From: Mesaphorura yosii | Taxonomy: Eukaryota > Arthropoda > Collembola > Poduromorpha > Tullbergiidae | NCBI GenBank assembly: GCA_009869945.1 | Contig: WIXG01000323.1 | Location: 24,791-88,790 of the forward strand | Direction of reading: 5' to 3' | DNA length: 64,000 nt | Part shown: one piece after another, positions 59,304-64,000 of the stretch | Layout: each line of letters begins with the position of its first letter | Position numbering within the stretch: position 1 is the first letter of the stretch | Translations under genes and position numbers: made by a program | The notes under the pieces: generated by a model | The model's input: only the letters and a program-made list of their open reading frames with translations | What the model was told of the DNA's origin: nothing | Databases searched by the model: none

Positions 59304-60844
59304 TTAAACAATTTCTTTGAGGAACCTTCCATGCACGACGACATGATGCAAGTCATGCGAATGGAGCCTTGCATTGACCCACGGAATAAAGCTGGCCACG
59401 TGTAGCCTTAACAATGCGGGGTTCGCTTGCTTCGTCGTTTCCTGGAGAATGTACTTAAGATGCCTGGCCGACTTGTAGACTTCGTCGGTCTGGATGAGGA
59501 GTGCGGGCGGATCGCGGTCTCTGTCCAGGAGGTAGTCGTTCATGAGCATCTGCGCGTACCGACACTCGTCATTCGTCTTGATGGCCGCCCACACGATGTA
59601 GCCGACGAGGCCCAGGTAAAGGCCAAACACAAACAGAGTCGCGACGATGTTTCGGACGACGACGGGTGATTGCTCTTCGAAAACGTCCATGTAGCCGATC
59701 AGCGCTGCAAAATAAAATATGGCTGAGTAAGCTTAATCAATCACGAGCCTACGAGCCAGGTGAAAAGAAACTATAGAAACTGTCGATGCCACGACTTACT
59801 TGTGAGAGACACAAGCCCCGAAAGGTAAAGAATGATAAAGAGGATGTTCACTCCGATGGTGTACGCGTACGCTGGGAATGCCCAACTCATGTACAGTCCA
59901 AACACGTCGTTGACGTACACGGCTTGCCTCGTGATACGTTTGTACAGTAATTTAAGGTTGGCGAGCCGTTCCAGGGTTGGGCGTTCGTTTTCGACGACGA
60001 GGTCGCGGAGATGTGCGTTGAGCAGCTGAAACTGCGACCGGAGGCCTGTGACGAATGCGTAGTAAAATGGGAGTGTAAAACTGTAGAGGACATCCACCCA
60101 GTGATCTAGTTCGTCGCTGACGACGAAACTGCCCGTAAAGATCGGGATGATGTGCGTGCACAGCACGGCGAGATACATGCCGATCAGCGTCGTGCCGATC
60201 CCCTCCGCCCGCTCCAGCTGCTCCTTCTTCGTCTTCTCGGGCACGCACTGCAGGTATTCGTCGCGGAATTTGTCGTACGACGTGATCAGATTCCGCAGCG
60301 TATGACCGTAGCCCCAGACGATTGCTAGCGGGAGCACGGCAGGGAGCGTCCTGGATGCGATTGTAAAGTTGAAGATGACATCCCAGTTCAATTTGCCCTC
60401 AACGAGGAGTATGTAAAAAATCTCCCAGACAATCTTGCCGGTGACGCCGAGCACCAGGAGCGAGTAGCAAAAAAGGGGCACAGTCAGGAGGAGGCTGAAA
60501 ATGTTTTTTGGGAGCAGGATGCCCCACAGCCAGTCCGACCAGGTACGCTTGGGCTCACCGGGCTCCCCGAGGAGGAGGTGGACGGGGAAGCCGAGGAAGA
60601 GGAAGGGGTAGGCCACGCTGGCGATGTTCTGGTGCCAGACACGCTGCAGGGCTTCGTCAGTGGTGAGCTCCTTTGGCTTGATGCCCGACTCATCGCCATC
60701 ACCTTGACCAGGCTCCGGTGCGCCGGCGTCGCCTTCACAGTCTTTTTCCTTCTCGGACGCTGAAAGTACTGGTAATTTGAGTGTTTTCCTCTTTGGAACA
60801 CAGGGCACAAGCTCCAGAATCTTCAGTACGCTGAACGCAGTCAT
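59304..60844 (-). CDS. Divergent 7-TM receptor-like protein 4
   Basis: Two exons (60844-59800, 59704-59304) join in phase 1 and give 481 aa. A long soluble N-terminus (about 65 aa, acidic) precedes helices such as NIFSLLLTVPLFCYSLLVLG, LPAVLPLAIVWGYGHTLRNL, GIGTTLIGMYLAVLCTHIIP, YAYTIGVNILFIILYLSGLV and FVFGLYLGLVGYIVWAAI. The layout, cytosolic loop (RLANLKLLYKRITRQAVYVN) and long final segment are typical of arthropod Gr/Or-superfamily channels. Its C-terminus (ARLHSHDLHHVVVHGRFLKEIV) does not share the motif of receptors 1-3, so it belongs to a different subfamily or is something else. Identity as a chemoreceptor is inference. Confidence 0.62.
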
Positions 60845-61512
60845 TTCGAGGAGTCTGGCGTACGCGAGCTTGCTGATACATTTTTAAAATTCAAATGAGT
60901 GCCAGAGCAGAGAAAAGCTCTACTATAAGCCATACGATAGCGAGAGGACATGAATTATCAATTACTGATAAATTAGTGTATTAAAATATCAAGGGTAAAA
61001 AGGCTCAGTGAAACGCGAAACGCGCACTTGACACACGCAGCGGCAGAGCATATCACAAATGGCTTTTGTTATGCATGCAGACGACTGCGTCTGTGACACT
61101 GCGTTCGCATCTCGTGTGCACACAACACGATTATCATTTTACGAATGGACTCTGACGCAATCAGCGACCCGAACATACTCAACACTTTGTGATAAACAAC
61201 CTTTGACGCCCGTTCACGACGCCGGTTCAAATGATAAACGAAATTCCCTGCAGCCCTGCACTGCTGCACGGCGAGCAGATGCTCTTGACAATGGCTTTGA
61301 CTTTGACAATGAAATCAAACGAGAGAGCAACAGCAAGCATGAAATGAAAGGTACCTCACATCCGCCGACTCGCCGAATCGTCGACACGATACGACACGAT
61401 ACTTCAATTATGCCGTTTGCGTTTATTGCAAATCACAAATCGCAAATTACGCATCCCTTCATTCCACAGAGTTTGTTTTTATGTATGAATGAGCTCAGAA
61501 ACTCAGAATGAA
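60845..61512. other. Intergenic
   Basis: 5' flank of receptor 4 and 3' flank of the Thr-rich gene. A 150-codon plus-strand ORF (61059-61511) has an ATG but no domain, low hydrophobic order and no splice partners, so I left it out. Confidence 0.4.
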
Positions 61513-62618
61513 TTAAAAATCAAAATCATTCCAAGTATCTTCGTCGTCCTCGTCTGAATCTTCCTCCGGTTCAGATTCCACTGGAACTTCATTGCTCTGC
61601 TCCCCACCGGCCTTGATCTCGTCTTCAGTCTCGAAAGTGTACGAAGGAGTCGTGGTGGTGGTGGTTGTCGTTGTCGTGCTCATTGTCGTCGTCGTGGTCT
61701 TTGGAGTAGTTTGGGTCTGAACCGGAACCGACTCCCACTCCCGAACCAGGGACTCTGCCTCAAGCACGGGCACAGGCTCAGGTGGACGTGGACGGCTCGT
61801 TGTCGTAGTCGTACTCGTAAAGCGTCGGTCATCGTAAGCGTTCGAATTCGAGTACCAAGCCCCTCGCAGTGTGGCCTCCGTCGTCGTCGTTGTCGTCGTG
61901 GGCGAAGGCGGAGGAGTGTTGTACCTGTTCCAGTAGTCGTCGATGGCGAGATTTTCGCCTAAAATTTGCGAATTGCAAATCAAAACATTTTATTTGGCCG
62001 TCTTTCTTGCAACTTCTGGCCCCTGGCCAACTTACGAGTGGTGGTTGAGGTTGGAATTTGAGCTGGGACAGCCCCATAATTATAATTGTAGTTGTAATTG
62101 AAGTAAGGGTGCGGGGCTGGCGTGGTCTGGTAGTAGTCCGGAGGGTTGTACCCTTGAACGGGAGGAGGAGCGCCTGTCGATGTGATGAGCTCATTTCTCG
62201 GATAGCGTCCATTTCCATTCTGTTCTGGCACGTGTGCCTGTACCTGTCCCTCTGATTGCGCTGCCCCACGCGGCTCTGCCGTCGCCGTCGCGACTACCCT
62301 CGTCGCTGGCAGAGGCAGCAGGTACCGCGGGTTGATGTAATTTGTCGGCGAGTAATCAGCGTGAAAGAGTGGGTACCGGAAATAGCTCGTGTCGGGGTCG
62401 TACAGGAAACCTCCATACACGTTTGTACGGGTGCTGCCCCAACGCCAGTAGTTTCCGCTCCCTGTGTATTCTCTACGGACCTCCATCGGGAGGAGCGGGC
62501 TCAGCTGGATGGGCGGCGTGTAGACAAAGCGCCCTGGGGCATAGACCTCGGGAACAGGAAAAGCCGAGGCATAAGCCAACACGGCCAAAATTAAGAAAAT
62601 TGAGCATGAAATCCTCAT
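61513..62618 (-). CDS. Secreted Thr-rich, Tyr/Asn-repeat protein
   Basis: Two exons (62618-62036, 61958-61513) join in phase 1 and give 342 aa. Signal peptide MRISCSIFLILAVLAYASA, then a Pro/Tyr-rich region (PEVYAPGRFVYTPPIQLSPL) and an aromatic region with paired-Tyr motifs (YFRYPLFHADYSPTNYINPR). A Phe-Asn-Tyr repeat (YFNYNYNYNYGAVP) follows. Exon 2 contains Thr runs of 7, 5, 5 and 10 residues, which would be densely O-glycosylated, and ends with an acidic tail (EPEEDSDEDDEDTWNDFDF). No cysteine-rich domain or chitin-binding motif seen. It could be a mucin or a matrix/cuticle component. Family not recognised. Confidence 0.72.
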
Positions 62619-62884
62619 TTTGGAATTTGGAGGAAGTAAAGCACAAAGCGAACGATAGGAAATGGAAACTGATACTGATTTTCTTTCTTGCTCTTTCGTG
62701 TTGATCAGTCCATCGTCCTTGAGACAGTGAACTGATGCCCTGAACTCCTGACCCGAACTTCGTCCTTGCCGTTCGTACTCGTCGCACTCTGCACGGTCGA
62801 GATTTCAAAATCGCTGTCGCAAATCGCGATGTAAAAACATGATGTCATCTCACATTTTATTGTATTGCACAACTTTTCATTTTA

Positions 62885-63583
62885 CTAACATCCTCTGCGT
62901 ACACTTTGAACGATGGGCATAATCGCACTCAAATCCATGACCGTATCTTCCTGCATGCAGAAACTGAACCCTGTGAAGTTGATGCCAGTGAATAGAGTCC
63001 AGAACTCGGATCCAGTTCGGTAGACGGAGCCAACAGGCCCCAGACCGCTGATGTCAGTTTGATTTGCCTGTAGGAGGCTGTCTTGCCCTACGAAGCCTGA
63101 ACCGGAGTACAGCGTCAGCGTTGAGACCAGGATGTCAGCCGGCGAGCCCGCAAATCGTGCTGAGCGGAAGCCACCACCTGGCGCGATGTGATTGCACAAA
63201 AGACTGCGTGCTAACGGCAGCGCGGTCGAGGTTCCGGTGAAGGACGGGCCAGAGTACAAAATCCACCTGGCGGAAGCCAAAATATTGCTGAGCAATTGAG
63301 CTATTGGCTAACGAACACTTTTTTTAATATGCACTTACCCTCCAATTCTGCACGTCAAATGCCGAGAGGTCGGCGAGAGCTCCAGAGAAAGATAGCCGAC
63401 CAAATCCGGCTCAGCGTTACGTGTTGACAGATAAAAGTCGGAAGCTGCTGCAGTGTCTCTGTCGTAGATGAAGATTTGCGGAGGATCAGCGGATTGAACA
63501 GGCGTAAGTGTGACCAGAAGCAGGGCCAACGCCAAGAGTAAGGGACTCCGCATCATGTCGACTTGCTTTCCACTTCCTTTCAT
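62885..63583 (-). CDS. Secreted beta/gamma-crystallin-like protein
   Basis: Two exons (63583-63339, 63266-62885) join in phase 2 and give 208 aa. A second in-frame ATG at 63556 (MMRSPLLLALALLLVTLTPV) gives a cleaner signal peptide and may be the true start. The mature part shows Greek-key-like repeats with the pattern aromatic-x-G-x-x-F-x-G: WILYSGPSFTGTSTAL, LTLYSGSGFVGQDSLL and WTLFTGINFTGFSFCMQED, each followed by a strand and turn. This is the signature of beta/gamma-crystallin domains, which often bind calcium in secreted invertebrate proteins. The first domain (IFIYDRDTAAASDFYLS) is degenerate. Ends VQSVRRGC. Family probable, function unknown. Confidence 0.7.
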
Positions 63584-64000
63584 TTTTGATTGCAGTCAGC
63601 AATTTGCGAGTTTCCAGAATTAGAATCAAGCTCACGCTGCACTTGCAATTCGATTTGAGACTTGAACATCAATTGGGAGTAAGCTCCTAACTTGCTCTGA
63701 ATTGTTAACTCAATCAATCCTGTTCGAGCGGATGCAGGCTACCGATAACTGATAAGCGATTTCAACTTTCAAGTGTTACGTATTTCACGTTTCTGACGAA
63801 GTGAGTAGTGCATTCACAATAATCTCAAACTAAAATTATGAATGATTAATGAGCTCATGTCACTGGGGTGGTCCGTAGAAGACTTATGCTAGAAATAAAA
63901 GATCTTACCGGAAAATGACCCTATTTGGGCCCCCTCCGAGTAGACTGAAAAGTTGTACATTTTTGGAAAGCTTAGGCCCTAAAGAGTCTAAAATAACCAA
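63584..64000. other. Window end, nothing recognised
   Basis: 5' flank of the crystallin-like gene and AT-rich sequence up to the window edge. No gene or repeat seen. Confidence 0.4.

Noticed and set aside
61059-61511. 150-codon plus-strand ORF
   Set aside because: It lacks domains and signal sequence, has odd composition, and lies in the promoter side of receptor 4.

Overview
The window is nuclear DNA from an animal, most likely a non-holometabolous arthropod; a springtail (Collembola) is my best guess and is inference. The reasons are compact multi-exon genes with mostly short GT-AG introns, insect-like families (divergent 7-TM chemoreceptors, UDP-glycosyltransferase, CYP2-clan P450, ABCC pump, EB-module protein, myosin alkali light chain), and genes absent from Drosophila such as MIF and a UGA-encoded selenoprotein MsrB. 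About 29 intact protein genes, several decayed copies and one Tc1 fragment fill 64 kb. There is no operon, CRISPR array or other bacterial feature. Exon limits were read by eye from splice consensus, and each listed multi-exon model was checked for reading-phase continuity.

Layout. 0-8 kb: 3' part of a myosin essential light chain gene (+), then an unknown secreted protein, an orphan rhodopsin-type GPCR and EI24 (all -). 8-13.4 kb: tandem FUT8-like (GT23) fucosyltransferase genes, two intact and a third a pseudogene. 13.8-21.2 kb: two ABHD12-type hydrolase genes, each with an MsrB-family gene beside it, and MRPL43 between them. The second MsrB is a selenoprotein with UGA at the catalytic position and a SECIS-like hairpin in its 3' UTR. 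21.6-24.6 kb: intronless MIF homologue, a 14-bp minisatellite, a CRAL-TRIO protein with a signal peptide, and a truncated Tc1 element. 24.6-29.7 kb: 7-TM chemoreceptor (-), RWDD2-type protein (-), UDP-glycosyltransferase (+). 29.7-32.6 kb is gene-poor with one orphan exon. 32.6-39.7 kb: cytochrome P450 followed by a full ABCC4-type exporter.

40-46 kb: an orphan Cys-rich secreted exon, a secreted EB-module protein and a chemoreceptor, all (-). 46.5-49.7 kb: proteasome 20S subunit alpha-1 (PSMA1) and 19S lid subunit Rpn7 (PSMD6), head to head. 49.9-52.6 kb: an intact chemoreceptor gene flanked by two degenerate relatives. 53.1-59.2 kb: NSMCE3 (SMC5/6 complex, MAGE domain) and TTI1 (TTT complex), head to head with 296 bp between start codons. 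59.3-63.6 kb: another 7-TM receptor, a Thr-rich secreted protein and a beta/gamma-crystallin-like secreted protein.

Functional themes are housekeeping genes in divergent pairs (proteasome, genome stability), detoxification genes side by side (UGT, P450, ABCC), lineage-expanded families with decaying copies (GT23, chemoreceptors), and selenium-dependent methionine-sulfoxide repair.
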